A stretch of 64,000 nt of DNA from Planctobacterium marinum (lineage in GTDB: Bacteria; Pseudomonadota; Gammaproteobacteria; Enterobacterales; Alteromonadaceae): NCBI RefSeq assembly GCF_036322805.1, contig NZ_AP027272.1:1178001-1242000 (forward strand). Reading direction: 5' to 3'. Positions within the stretch are counted from its first letter, which is position 1, and each line of letters starts with the position of its first letter. Below the pieces are notes generated by a model, which had not been told where the DNA came from, made no database searches, and saw only the letters and a program-made list of their open reading frames with translations. Of this stretch, positions 1 to 8,154 are shown piece after piece. The position numbers and the translations under genes are program-made.

Positions 1-854
1 TTTAGGTGTTCAAAGTCCAAGGGAAGAGGGGCCTCGTTGGGCTGATAGGTTGCCCCCACTGGGTAATCAATACCTGGCGCCTTACTCATTTCAATGTGTG
101 TTCCCATAATAGCGGTAACGGCTAACGATGCTGTGTGTTCATATAAGCGTTGGATACTGAGTCGGTATTCTTGCCAGTTGCGCACGTAAAGCCTGCCGGG
201 ATACAAACTATCTCCCGTAAGCAGCCATCCAGTATGTTGGTCAAATAGTGCAATCGCATCCTCACTGTGACCGGGTATCGGTATAAGAGTTAGCGTTCGG
301 CCACCCAAGTCAATCAATTTAGTATCCTCTGGCCAATTCAAGGCTTTTGGACCGTAGCCAAAATGCGCCTTTACGCCAATGAGGTTGGGGGGAATAACTG
401 TGGTTTCCGGGGGATTCTGAAATTGTCCATCTGCGGCAATATGGTCACTATGGCCATGAGAATGTAACACCAGCAATGGCATCTTACGGTGGGTAGAAGC
501 TGCCGATAACAGTAGTTTCTGTACTTCACTATATAGCGGAAATTTATTGGCGTTGGCCGTGGCACCAGTATCAAGAAGCAAGGCCCATTCCTTACCTATA
601 AGTAAATAAATAAAAGGTGCTTCGTAATGCAGGCATTTGTTCTGTCGTAGAACAAACGTTTGGGCATTGTATTGAAAGGATTCAATTGCACTGGATTGCT
701 GGTTTTGACAATCTGCTGCACCGTGGTACCACTGGTGTTGGCGCAGCTTCTGCAGATTTTTGTTTGAAGAAGTTGTGTGGGGTGTTGAGTTAGCCTGGTA
801 ACTGATAACCCAAGTGATTAACAGACATACCAAAGCATGTTTAAGATTGGTCAT
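1..854 (-). CDS. Metallo-beta-lactamase-fold hydrolase, C-terminus beyond left edge
   Basis: The reading frame runs leftward from an ATG at 854-852 and is still open at base 1, so at least 284 residues are seen and the C-terminus is missing. An N-terminal hydrophobic stretch (roughly residues 4-20) looks like a signal peptide, suggesting a periplasmic enzyme. The metallo-beta-lactamase signature HSHGHSDH is at about residues 131-138, followed by a PGHSEDAIAL segment, a TGDSLYPGR segment and a GTHIEMSK segment, which supply the further His and Asp ligands of a binuclear zinc site. This layout is typical of secreted MBL-fold hydrolases in general; the substrate cannot be told from the sequence. 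The downstream stretch is conserved-looking and the gene appears intact up to the edge. It lies 6 bp after the secreted-protein gene at 861-1592 on the same strand, so they are probably cotranscribed. Confidence 0.85.
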   Translation of the reverse strand, partial: MTNLKHALVCLLITWVISYQANSTPHTTSSNKNLQKLRQHQWYHGAADCQNQQSSAIESFQYNAQTFVLRQNKCLHYEAPFIYLLIGKEWALLLDTGATANANKFPLYSEVQKLLLSAASTHRKMPLLVLHSHGHSDHIAADGQFQNPPETTVIPPNLIGVKAHFGYGPKALNWPEDTKLIDLGGRTLTLIPIPGHSEDAIALFDQHTGWLLTGDSLYPGRLYVRNWQEYRLSIQRLYEHTASLAVTAIMGTHIEMSKAPGIDYPVGATYQPNEAPLPLDFEHL

Positions 855-860
855 AACGTG

Positions 861-1592
861 TTATTCCAAAAAATCCTGAAACTCGATGTACAAAGGGTGA
901 TGATGCTGACAGTGTCTGATATCCACGGTTAACGATTGATTTTCTTTTGCAACCCATACATTTAATGGACTTTCCGGGGGCTCGATACAGTTATCGCCTA
1001 GATAAATGGCGTCAAAGGAGGGGGCTTTTCTTATCTGGTGTACCAGTAAATGCCGCTTTGAGGGGAGCGGGATAACTTGCCATTGGGTAACCGGAGCCGA
1101 TTCTGGTAAAGATCCGGATAGATGTCTTCGATAGATTAGTTGTTCAAATTCTACTGTGTCTTGTGCCCAACGCTTACCGCCACGCTCAAAATGACCCTGA
1201 AATACCGTGGCCTCAAGCGAAAAAGACTCTCCCTCTATAAGCCGGTTGAGGTCAAAATCCTCGGGTAGTAGCGTTAAAACTGCTGAGTGTTCTGTCGTAT
1301 TCTCTTGTGATGTTAAATACCCGATATACTGTGCTTCTCGTGCCATTTTTATTTGGTATATCAACTGGTAGTCGTGTGGTGCCTGATACAGTGGTAAGTG
1401 GCTGGCAAAGAGATGATGGCCATCAGTAAACAACACCATGCCATGGGAGCCGATACGCAGATGGTGGGCATGTTCGTCGGTCTTGACATTGTCTGCCTGA
1501 AAGTTGTTAGCCAGGGAGTCATCTGCCCGATTAGGCATCGGGATCAAAATGGTTAACAGGCTGAACAGTGTGATTAAGCGAATTGGGGGCAC
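861..1592 (-). CDS. Secreted protein of unknown function
   Basis: 243 residues from a GTG at 1592. The first 24 residues form a plausible signal peptide (hydrophobic core ITLFSLLTILIP followed by a polar NRADD), so export is likely. I do not recognise a family. The mature part is rich in His, with an HAHH near the start and HCQHHHP near the C-terminus, which might bind metal, but this is inference only. A Cys pair (NCIEPP and RHCQHH) could form a disulfide. The gene sits directly before the metallo-beta-lactamase-fold gene and is divergent from the LysR-type regulator at 1728, a common arrangement for a regulator and its target operon. Confidence 0.7.
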   Translation of the reverse strand: MPPIRLITLFSLLTILIPMPNRADDSLANNFQADNVKTDEHAHHLRIGSHGMVLFTDGHHLFASHLPLYQAPHDYQLIYQIKMAREAQYIGYLTSQENTTEHSAVLTLLPEDFDLNRLIEGESFSLEATVFQGHFERGGKRWAQDTVEFEQLIYRRHLSGSLPESAPVTQWQVIPLPSKRHLLVHQIRKAPSFDAIYLGDNCIEPPESPLNVWVAKENQSLTVDIRHCQHHHPLYIEFQDFLE

Positions 1593-1727
1593 AAGCGTTT
1601 TTCCATCGGTGGCACATCAATTATCGCTATTGTCTGATATTGGCGGTTATAAAAACATCGAAATAGAGTGCATAAATGTTTCCTATTGGGATATGGTATT
1701 AATTTGATTGTGTACGTTTGGTGAATT

Positions 1728-2624
1728 GTGGACCTCAACGATTTACGCTATTTTTTGACCGTAGCCCGCAGTAATAACCTGCAAGTTGCGGCCAAAGAAC
1801 TCAATAAAACACCCGGTGCTTTGTCTAAAGCGATACGTCGTATTGAGGCATTGACCAATACCCAACTGTTTGAGCGACAAGGCAGGAACATTCGCTTAAA
1901 CCTGCAGGGCGAACGTTTTTGTGATTACGCTCGGGTAATAGTGCATGAATCTGAGCAAGCGATTAGCGCCTTTGGACAAGGGCAACATAAAACCTTGGTT
2001 AATATTTCTGGACCTGTGGTGTTGTTGCATTACTTACTGCCTGAGGTACTGGACTGCTTACCGGATCATCAGTTTCAAGTGCATATTGCGGCACAATGGG
2101 AAGGAGAGGCGCTGAAACAGGTAAGCGATGGCTCTGCCCATTTTGCCATTGTTACTGCAGAAGCGATTGCCAGTGGCAACGCTGATATCGCGAAGATTGA
2201 TTTGGGTGAAACCGAATTTGCTGTTATGGCTGGGCCTGCTCATCCATTGCTGCAGCAGAATCGCAATAACATCCTTTCTCATGAGAGTATTCTCCAATAC
2301 CCTTTTGCTTGTCCGGCGGTTTCACCGTTTTGCGGTATTAAGCGGGGAATCGGCTCCGATGGCTGGCGAGATGATGTTTTATCGCGAGAGATTGCTTATC
2401 GATGTGATGATTTCAGCACCTTATTGATGTTGGTACAACAAGGTCGAGCTTTGGCCTATATGCCTGATTTGTGCGCTGCTTCCGGGATATTAGAGCGCTT
2501 GAATGTGTGTCAACTACCTTGGCATTATCGAGAAAAACTCTGTCTGGTGTATAAACCAAGTAAAGCCTCCGGCTGGTTAAATCGCTTTGTCTCAGAACTG
2601 CAGATCCAGCTTTCAAGAGCATGA
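1728..2624 (+). CDS. LysR-family transcriptional regulator
   Basis: 298 residues from a GTG start. The N-terminal 60 residues carry the LysR winged helix-turn-helix (DLNDLRYFLTVARSNN followed by VAAKELNKTPGALSKAIRRIE), and the rest is a periplasmic-binding-protein-like effector domain. Length matches the family. LysR proteins commonly control a divergently transcribed neighbour, and the 135-bp gap to the secreted-protein/metallo-beta-lactamase pair is the natural operator region. I could not pick out a convincing T-N11-A dyad there. The ligand is unknown. Confidence 0.9.
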   Translation: MDLNDLRYFLTVARSNNLQVAAKELNKTPGALSKAIRRIEALTNTQLFERQGRNIRLNLQGERFCDYARVIVHESEQAISAFGQGQHKTLVNISGPVVLLHYLLPEVLDCLPDHQFQVHIAAQWEGEALKQVSDGSAHFAIVTAEAIASGNADIAKIDLGETEFAVMAGPAHPLLQQNRNNILSHESILQYPFACPAVSPFCGIKRGIGSDGWRDDVLSREIAYRCDDFSTLLMLVQQGRALAYMPDLCAASGILERLNVCQLPWHYREKLCLVYKPSKASGWLNRFVSELQIQLSRA

Positions 2625-2673
2625 CCTAATCAAATAGCCTCTTCAAAGGCGTTTTCCATAATTAAACGACAAC

Positions 2674-2711
2674 AAACCCTTGACCTTATATATAACTATA
2701 GGGTTTATTCT
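2674..2711 (+). promoter_or_regulatory. MerR-type promoter and operator of zntR
   Basis: A -35 element TTGACC (2680-2685) and a -10 element TATTCT (2706-2711) are separated by 20 bp, longer than the usual 17. This is the hallmark of MerR-family promoters, where the activator twists the spacer. A perfect 7-bp dyad, AAACCCT at 2674-2680 and AGGGTTT at 2700-2706, lies across the spacer. It sits just before the zntR-like gene, so the operon is probably autoregulated by metal. Confidence 0.8.
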
Positions 2712-2744
2712 TGTTTGTAACCTTGAAGCACCGAAGAGAATGTT

Positions 2745-3152
2745 ATGTATAAGATTGGACAACTGGCTAAGGCGGAGAACATTACGGTAGAAGCGCTGCG
2801 TTTCTACGATCAGCAAGGGATCTTATCGCCCGGCTTGCGGGCCGACAATGGCTATCGCTTGTACAGCGAAGACGACAGAGTGCGTCTGCGGTTTATTCAG
2901 TCTGCCAAGAATCTGGGGTTTACCCTCAAAGAAGTGAAAGAGTTACTGGATATCAAAGTTGAAAAAGGCGCCCATACCTGTGGCGAGGTAAAATATATCG
3001 CAGAACATAAATTAGCGGATATTCAGCAAAAGATTCAACAATTACAACGCTTTGAAACAACCCTTAAAAAGGTGGTGGCCACCTGTTGTGGTGGGCCTGA
3101 GAGTGCTGAACATTGTTCTATTCTGGAAGCGATAGAGGAGAAAGTGGCGTGA
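2745..3152 (+). CDS. zntR: MerR-family zinc-responsive regulator, ZntR-like
   Basis: 135 residues. The N-terminal MerR helix-turn-helix (YKIGQLAKAENITVEALRFYDQ) is followed by the dimerisation helix and a metal-binding loop. ZntR-type ligands are visible: a Cys in AHTCGEVK near residue 79, and a C-terminal ATCCGG...EHCSILEA segment matching the Cys-Cys / His-X-Cys set that binds Zn(II) in E. coli ZntR. Such proteins activate efflux genes when zinc or cadmium rises. The stop overlaps the GTG start of the permease by 4 bp, so the two are translationally coupled. A CueR or CadR role is less likely because of the Cys-Cys plus His-Cys pattern. Confidence 0.8.
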   Translation: MYKIGQLAKAENITVEALRFYDQQGILSPGLRADNGYRLYSEDDRVRLRFIQSAKNLGFTLKEVKELLDIKVEKGAHTCGEVKYIAEHKLADIQQKIQQLQRFETTLKKVVATCCGGPESAEHCSILEAIEEKVA

Positions 3153-4192
3153 ACTTGTTAATTAATTTCTGGGATTTGCTGGTGCTGTCTGCTCCTTGGC
3201 TGTTGTTGGGGTACTTTATCGCAGGGGTGATGAATGTCTATCTACCTAAAAAGTGGATGGAAAGTCAGTTAGGTAAGGCGTCTTTTGGTCATTCGGTTAA
3301 GGCGGCGTTTATTGGTGCCCCCTTGCCGTTGTGTTCTTGCGGTGTGATCCCGACAGCCTTGGGATTGAGAAAGCGCGGCGCTTCCAAAAACGCCACCGCG
3401 TCTTTCATGGTAGCTACTCCCGAAACCGGCGTGGATTCGGTCTCGGTCACTTACGCCTTGATGGGGCCATTAATGGCAATAGTGCGCCCCATCGCGGCCA
3501 TAACCAGTGCCATTGTCGCGGGGGAACTTGTGCGTTTGACCGATAAAGAAGGGTTACCTGCTGAAAAGCCGAAGGCACACAGTTGCTGTGGCCACAAGCA
3601 TTCCAACGATAACACTGAGGATAAAAGCTGGACTGCGGTGTTGCAGTTTTCATTTGGTAAGTTATTGGGAGATACCGCTACCTGGTTGCTGGTGGGCCTG
3701 GCCTTTGCTGCCATGGTACAAACCTGGGTACCGGAATCACTCTTTGTGCAATGGGGTGACAGTATTCTTACTATGATGTTAATGATTGTGGTGAGTATTC
3801 CTATGTATATCTGCGCGACCGCGTCAACTCCCATCGGTGCCGGGTTTATTCTGGCCGGAGTTTCGCCGGGGGCCGTGCTGGTATTTATGCTCACCGGACC
3901 AGCTACCAATCTTGCGACGTTGGGTGTGTTGGGTAAGGAATTGGGCAGGCGCGCCATCGTCGCCTATCTTACTGGGGTTATTTTGACTGCGATAGCCATG
4001 GGACTGATGCTGGACTCCCTGTTGCAACAAACCGGCTGGCAGGTGAATATCGCAGAGCAACTGCATGAGCATCAAGAAAGTCTGTTATACACTTTCAGTG
4101 GCATAGTATTGAGTGTTTTAATGCTGCGTTATTACGCTGTTAGTATCAAGCAACGTCTAGTTTCCTCCCGAATGGAATCAAGTAGCCTTTAA
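3149..4192 (+). CDS. SO_0444-family Cu/Zn efflux permease
   Basis: 347 residues. I place the start at GTG 3149, which overlaps the zntR stop and has an AGGAGAAA ribosome site just upstream; the frame is open further back but inside zntR. The protein is a polytopic membrane permease of the DUF318/SO_0444 type, with the PLCSCGVIP motif near residue 55 and a second conserved half containing YICATASTPIGAG. A Cys/His-rich cytoplasmic-type loop, HSCCGHKHSND at about 144-154, probably binds metal. Coupling to a ZntR-type regulator argues for zinc or related divalent metal export, though members have also been linked to copper. Confidence 0.85.
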   Translation: MNLLINFWDLLVLSAPWLLLGYFIAGVMNVYLPKKWMESQLGKASFGHSVKAAFIGAPLPLCSCGVIPTALGLRKRGASKNATASFMVATPETGVDSVSVTYALMGPLMAIVRPIAAITSAIVAGELVRLTDKEGLPAEKPKAHSCCGHKHSNDNTEDKSWTAVLQFSFGKLLGDTATWLLVGLAFAAMVQTWVPESLFVQWGDSILTMMLMIVVSIPMYICATASTPIGAGFILAGVSPGAVLVFMLTGPATNLATLGVLGKELGRRAIVAYLTGVILTAIAMGLMLDSLLQQTGWQVNIAEQLHEHQESLLYTFSGIVLSVLMLRYYAVSIKQRLVSSRMESSSL

Positions 4193-4271
4193 CTGTACAG
4201 GTGATCTGTTTATGGTGATTAAAAGCACTGTATTATTTTGTATTTTTGTCGCCGGCACAAAGAGGGAACAA

Positions 4272-4862
4272 TTGCGTAATTCGGGTTTATCTTTCGTAAA
4301 AACTTTCGCTAATTCCAGGTTTAAAAAAAGCCTTATCAGGCTGGCTGGTTGCTTCGTTATGATTCTGCTTTTTAGCGGGTGTAGCACAGTGCCAAAAAGT
4401 CATGAGCATAGTGAACTAGAGAAAAAAATGAGCACTTTTTTCGCTATATACGATGCCCGAGAGAATTTCGAACAATTGCTCTCGTACTACGCAAGTGATG
4501 CCGTGCTGATTGATGTTGTTTATGGGCATTGCGCTAAAGGCAAGCAAGCGATTCGCGAATTTCTGAGGTGGGGTGATCCGCTTTTAAAATTAAATGAGGG
4601 CAACAGTTTGTCAATTCAAAAGCAACTTTTGAATGGTGATACCGGCGTTACTATTGGTACTTTTGAGCCTATTACCTATGGCGGACAATCGTATAGTTAT
4701 TGGAAATTCGTGATTATTCAGACATTTGATGAAAACGGACTGATCCAGAAACAGGTCGATTGGATAAACTACCTGCCCAGAGAAGACTTTCCGGGAGGCG
4801 CTGATATTAACCTTTTGGATCCTTTTGGAGAGCAGCAAGATTGCAATATGTCGAGCAGTTAA
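4272..4862 (+). CDS. Putative lipoprotein, SnoaL/NTF2-like fold
   Basis: Frame open from 4212; I prefer the TTG at 4272 because GAGGGA lies 4 bp upstream, giving 196 residues. A hydrophobic stretch ends in the lipobox LFSGC (Cys at about residue 37), so the protein is likely a lipoprotein. The mature part looks like a SnoaL-like/NTF2 domain: an acidic helix (EKKMSTFFAIYDARENFEQLL), a YYASDAVLIDVVYG strand and a KGKQAIREFL helix, ending in a Trp/Tyr-rich sheet. The family includes enzymes and plain binding proteins, so no reaction is assigned. The ATG at 4212 is an alternative start but would put the signal peptide far inside. Confidence 0.65.
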   Translation: MRNSGLSFVKTFANSRFKKSLIRLAGCFVMILLFSGCSTVPKSHEHSELEKKMSTFFAIYDARENFEQLLSYYASDAVLIDVVYGHCAKGKQAIREFLRWGDPLLKLNEGNSLSIQKQLLNGDTGVTIGTFEPITYGGQSYSYWKFVIIQTFDENGLIQKQVDWINYLPREDFPGGADINLLDPFGEQQDCNMSSS

Positions 4863-4891
4863 AGCGACTTGCATCGTTTCTGCACAAAAAC

Positions 4892-4940
4892 CTCCTGCGC
4901 ATTCATCCTTGAATGAATTTCTTCTATGAAAACGCAGGAG
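4892..4940 (-). terminator. Candidate terminator between convergent genes
   Basis: CTCCTGCG (4892-4899) and CGCAGGAG (4933-4940) can pair, with a smaller ATTCA/TGAAT hairpin inside. Read on the minus strand the stem is followed by GTTTTTG. It lies between the lipoprotein gene and the end of the convergent permease gene. The long loop makes this a moderate candidate. Confidence 0.4.
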
Positions 4941-4957
4941 AAACGGGAACCGTGTTT

Positions 4958-7432
4958 TTATTCGTAGCGCAATGCCTTGATGGGTGTTGCTCGGGCTACC
5001 TTGGTGGCTTTCCCTCCAACTGTCAGCCAGGCGATCAAAAGGGCTAACAGGCTGGCAATCAGACAGCTGATGAACACCCATAATTCACTGATGCGGTATG
5101 GGAATGCTTGTAGCCAATTGGTCATGAGCAAGGTCGCAATGACACAGCCCAGTAAACTGGCCAGTAGCACTGGCTTGGAGAACTGCCAGGTGAGTAGTTT
5201 GACAATATCCAATACGCTGGCCCCCATCACTTTTCGAATGCCGATTTCCTTGAAACGGCGCTCGGCAGTAAAGCTGGCCAAGCCAAATAAGCCGAGACAT
5301 GACACCACCACCGCCAGTGCTGATGCCACTGCCAATAATTGCGCTTGTTTTTGCTCACCCTGAAAATCGCGCTCGATAACTTCACTGACATACGTGCGTA
5401 CAAAGGGCAGTTCCGGAACATTTTGCTGCCAATAGGAAAGCAGCGACTGCTCCGCTTTTTGCGGCGAACCATCAAAGCGCACCGCCAAAAAGCCAATACC
5501 GCCGTAGTCCACAAAAATATAGACTTCCGGTTGAATTCGCTCTCTCACGGTGCGGTAGTTGATGTTGTTGACCACGCCCACCACAGTGGCAAAAATGGTG
5601 ATATCGCCGAATTGGTATTCTAACTCCTTACCCAGTATTTCCTCATTCGAGCTGTACCCGAATTGCTGCACCGCTTCTTCGTTCACCAGGGTATTGATTT
5701 GCCTGATATCCGGATTTTGCATCAACTGCTGAAAATCAGGACGGATGTCTTTGGCGATATTGATATCAAAGTAACGACCAGCCACCATTTCCCCGTTGAA
5801 GGTGTCTAAAAAGCCCTCATCGACATTTCTGAAATGAGTATTCTGGCTATAGCGGGAGCCATCAGCGCGATTGAAGGACACCCCTAACTGCCAGTTGTTG
5901 GCCATTGCCGGGAACATGTTTATGTAGGTGGCTGCTTGCATATCAGGCAATTTCAGTATCTGTTCCCGGATAAGCTTTTGTCTTGAGGATTGGGCGACCG
6001 GTTCCCGGCCGACACCATGTAGCATGACGATTTGGTCTTTGTCGTAGCCCACTTCCATGTTCATTGCGTGCTGTCGTTGCGCGAACATCACAATGGCGCA
6101 TACAATTAGTGCAATGGATATGGCAAATTGGGCTACTACCAGTAAATTGCGCAGCATAACACTGCCTGAGGTCTCTGCTGATTTATTGGCTTTTAACACC
6201 TTAGCTGGATGAAATGCGGATAAAATCAGCGCCGGATAAAAACCGCCCAATACACCCACAACAAAGACCAAAAGCAGCATTACCAGAGTATTGAATCCCA
6301 TGTACTCAAACACCAGGTCTCGCTCTAAAAACTGGCTATAAGCGGGCAAAGCTAACTCCACAAAAACCAGGGCAAAGATCAGCGCGATGGCGGTCAGGAA
6401 AATGGTCTCACCTAAAAACTGCATAATGAGCTGCGGCCTTGAGGCCCCCATGACTTTGCGCAGTGCCACTTCCTTTGCGCGTCGGGTAGAGCGTGCCACA
6501 GACAAGTTAGTAAAATTGATGCTGGCAATGAGCAGAATCACCAAGGCAATACTGGTAAAGATGGCAATATTGGTTTGCCTGCCAGGTTCATTCAGGTAAA
6601 TATCAGTGAGTGGACGAGCCAAAAATGCAATCCAATCTTGAGGCTCAGCATAAGTTTCCTGGATAAATTCCGGCAGGATCACTCTGTCTTTCACTAGTTG
6701 TTCCAGACGACCATTTATATCTTCTGCACTGGCACCAGGTTGTAACGTAACTAAAGTCAGGTTATTGCCGCCACCCCAATCTGCATACATCCAGGACTGA
6801 GTTTCGACGTAATCCTCTTCAACAATTTTAACCAGCGCGGTCAAGCCCTCAATGCTGGTGTTATGGGCCATGTTTTTATATACCGCTCCCACGCGGAAAT
6901 CTTTGACTACTCCCCAGCTATCTATAGTGACCACCTCGCCAATAGCCTCCAGATTACCAAAATATTTGATGGCCAGCTGTTCAGACAGAGCGATCCCGGC
7001 ATTATCGTTAAGCGTGCTGGCTAAATCACCGCGTAACGTTTCAAACGCCAAAATATCGATGACTTCTGGATCCACAAAATACAGTGGCTCCTCGTAGATA
7101 TCATTGCGGGTAGTGACGATCGGCCATTGTCGGTTGAGTCTGGCTGTGACTTCTATCTGATCAGGAAAATAATCCAATAAAGTGTGTTTTAATGGGCCCG
7201 GAGCTACATTAAAAGATTGCGGCTCACTGCCCGGAATGGAGTAGGTTGATTCAATCAGGTAGGTACGTTGCGGGGCTGGCCATTGTTGGTCGAATCCGGT
7301 CTCATCTTCAATAAAAATGAACAATAACAAACAACTGGCGAGACCAATGGCCAGGCCGAGAATATTGATCAAGCTATACAGCTTGTCGCTAATGATATTG
7401 CGCCAGGCAATTTGCAGGTAGTTTTTAAACAT
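4958..7432 (-). CDS. ABC transporter permease with two FtsX/MacB domains
   Basis: 824 residues, about twice a normal MacB permease. It reads as two tandem units. Each has an N-terminal membrane helix (NILGLAIGLASCLLLFIFIE near residue 30; LLVVAQFAISIALIVCAIVMF in the middle), a large periplasmic MacB_PCD-like domain, and a three-helix FtsX block with the conserved ARRA/KEVALRKVMGASRPQL and RRFKEIGIRKVMGASVLDI motifs. One chain could therefore supply both halves of the transporter. This form is common in Bacteroidetes efflux operons and also found in Alteromonadales. It is the last gene of the adaptor-ATPase-permease operon, 13 bp after the ATPase, and likely exports a hydrophobic or peptide compound; the substrate is unknown. 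Confidence 0.9.
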   Translation of the reverse strand: MFKNYLQIAWRNIISDKLYSLINILGLAIGLASCLLLFIFIEDETGFDQQWPAPQRTYLIESTYSIPGSEPQSFNVAPGPLKHTLLDYFPDQIEVTARLNRQWPIVTTRNDIYEEPLYFVDPEVIDILAFETLRGDLASTLNDNAGIALSEQLAIKYFGNLEAIGEVVTIDSWGVVKDFRVGAVYKNMAHNTSIEGLTALVKIVEEDYVETQSWMYADWGGGNNLTLVTLQPGASAEDINGRLEQLVKDRVILPEFIQETYAEPQDWIAFLARPLTDIYLNEPGRQTNIAIFTSIALVILLIASINFTNLSVARSTRRAKEVALRKVMGASRPQLIMQFLGETIFLTAIALIFALVFVELALPAYSQFLERDLVFEYMGFNTLVMLLLVFVVGVLGGFYPALILSAFHPAKVLKANKSAETSGSVMLRNLLVVAQFAISIALIVCAIVMFAQRQHAMNMEVGYDKDQIVMLHGVGREPVAQSSRQKLIREQILKLPDMQAATYINMFPAMANNWQLGVSFNRADGSRYSQNTHFRNVDEGFLDTFNGEMVAGRYFDINIAKDIRPDFQQLMQNPDIRQINTLVNEEAVQQFGYSSNEEILGKELEYQFGDITIFATVVGVVNNINYRTVRERIQPEVYIFVDYGGIGFLAVRFDGSPQKAEQSLLSYWQQNVPELPFVRTYVSEVIERDFQGEQKQAQLLAVASALAVVVSCLGLFGLASFTAERRFKEIGIRKVMGASVLDIVKLLTWQFSKPVLLASLLGCVIATLLMTNWLQAFPYRISELWVFISCLIASLLALLIAWLTVGGKATKVARATPIKALRYE

Positions 7433-7445
7433 GGTTCATATTCCC

Positions 7446-8126
7446 TCAGGCTGCTTTGACGCTTTCGGTGACTACTTTGCCATCGAATAAATTAATGGTA
7501 CGTGTGGCGTAATCGGCGTGTGCGGCACTGTGGGTTACCATCACAATAGTGGTACCTTCCACGTTCAATTGTTGCAGCATTTCCATCACTTCCTGGCCAT
7601 GGGCACTGTCCAGGTTTCCTGTGGGTTCATCAGCCAGGATCATCGCCTGGTCGCCTACCACGGCGCGGGCCACTGCAACTCGCTGTTGCTGTCCACCGGA
7701 TAGCTGTCCGGGCATGTGATTAGCGCGATGGGCAATACCCACTTTGTCCATCACTTGCAAGACTCTGTCGCGACGTTCATGGGCAGGAATATCGTGATAG
7801 AGTAGGGCTAATTCGATGTTTTCCTGTACTGATAGCTCATCCACCAGGTTAAAGCTTTGAAAAATAAAACCAATATTGTGTTTGCGGATAGCGCTTAGCT
7901 GACTTTCTTTGAACCCGGAAATTTCCTGATCCAGGAAGTGGTATTCACCACTGCTGGGACTGTCCAACATACCCAGAATATTGAGCAGAGTAGATTTACC
8001 ACAACCTGATGGGCCCATAATGGCAACAAACTCACCGTGTTCTATGTCCAGGTTCACCTGATCAAGCGCGGTTGTCTCGATATCATTGGACTGATAAACC
8101 CTGGAAATATTGTTTAGCTTAATCAT
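7446..8126 (-). CDS. ABC transporter ATPase, LolD/MacB type
   Basis: 226 residues. Walker A GPSGCGKST (about 39-47), Q-loop FIFQSFNLV, signature LSGGQQQR, Walker B ILADEPTGNLD and the H-loop VTHS are all present, so it should be an active ATPase. The sequence belongs to the LolD/MacB subgroup, whose members power mechanotransmission through FtsX-fold permeases rather than classic importers. It sits between the HlyD-type adaptor and the double-FtsX permease. Confidence 0.93.
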   Translation of the reverse strand: MIKLNNISRVYQSNDIETTALDQVNLDIEHGEFVAIMGPSGCGKSTLLNILGMLDSPSSGEYHFLDQEISGFKESQLSAIRKHNIGFIFQSFNLVDELSVQENIELALLYHDIPAHERRDRVLQVMDKVGIAHRANHMPGQLSGGQQQRVAVARAVVGDQAMILADEPTGNLDSAHGQEVMEMLQQLNVEGTTIVMVTHSAAHADYATRTINLFDGKVVTESVKAA

Positions 8127-8154
8127 GATTCGTTCCTTTCAGTGTTCGTGTGGG

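Noticed and set aside
3451-3957. Antisense 168-residue open frame inside the metal permease gene
   Set aside because: It is a shadow of a well-conserved permease, with no ribosome site and no recognisable motifs.
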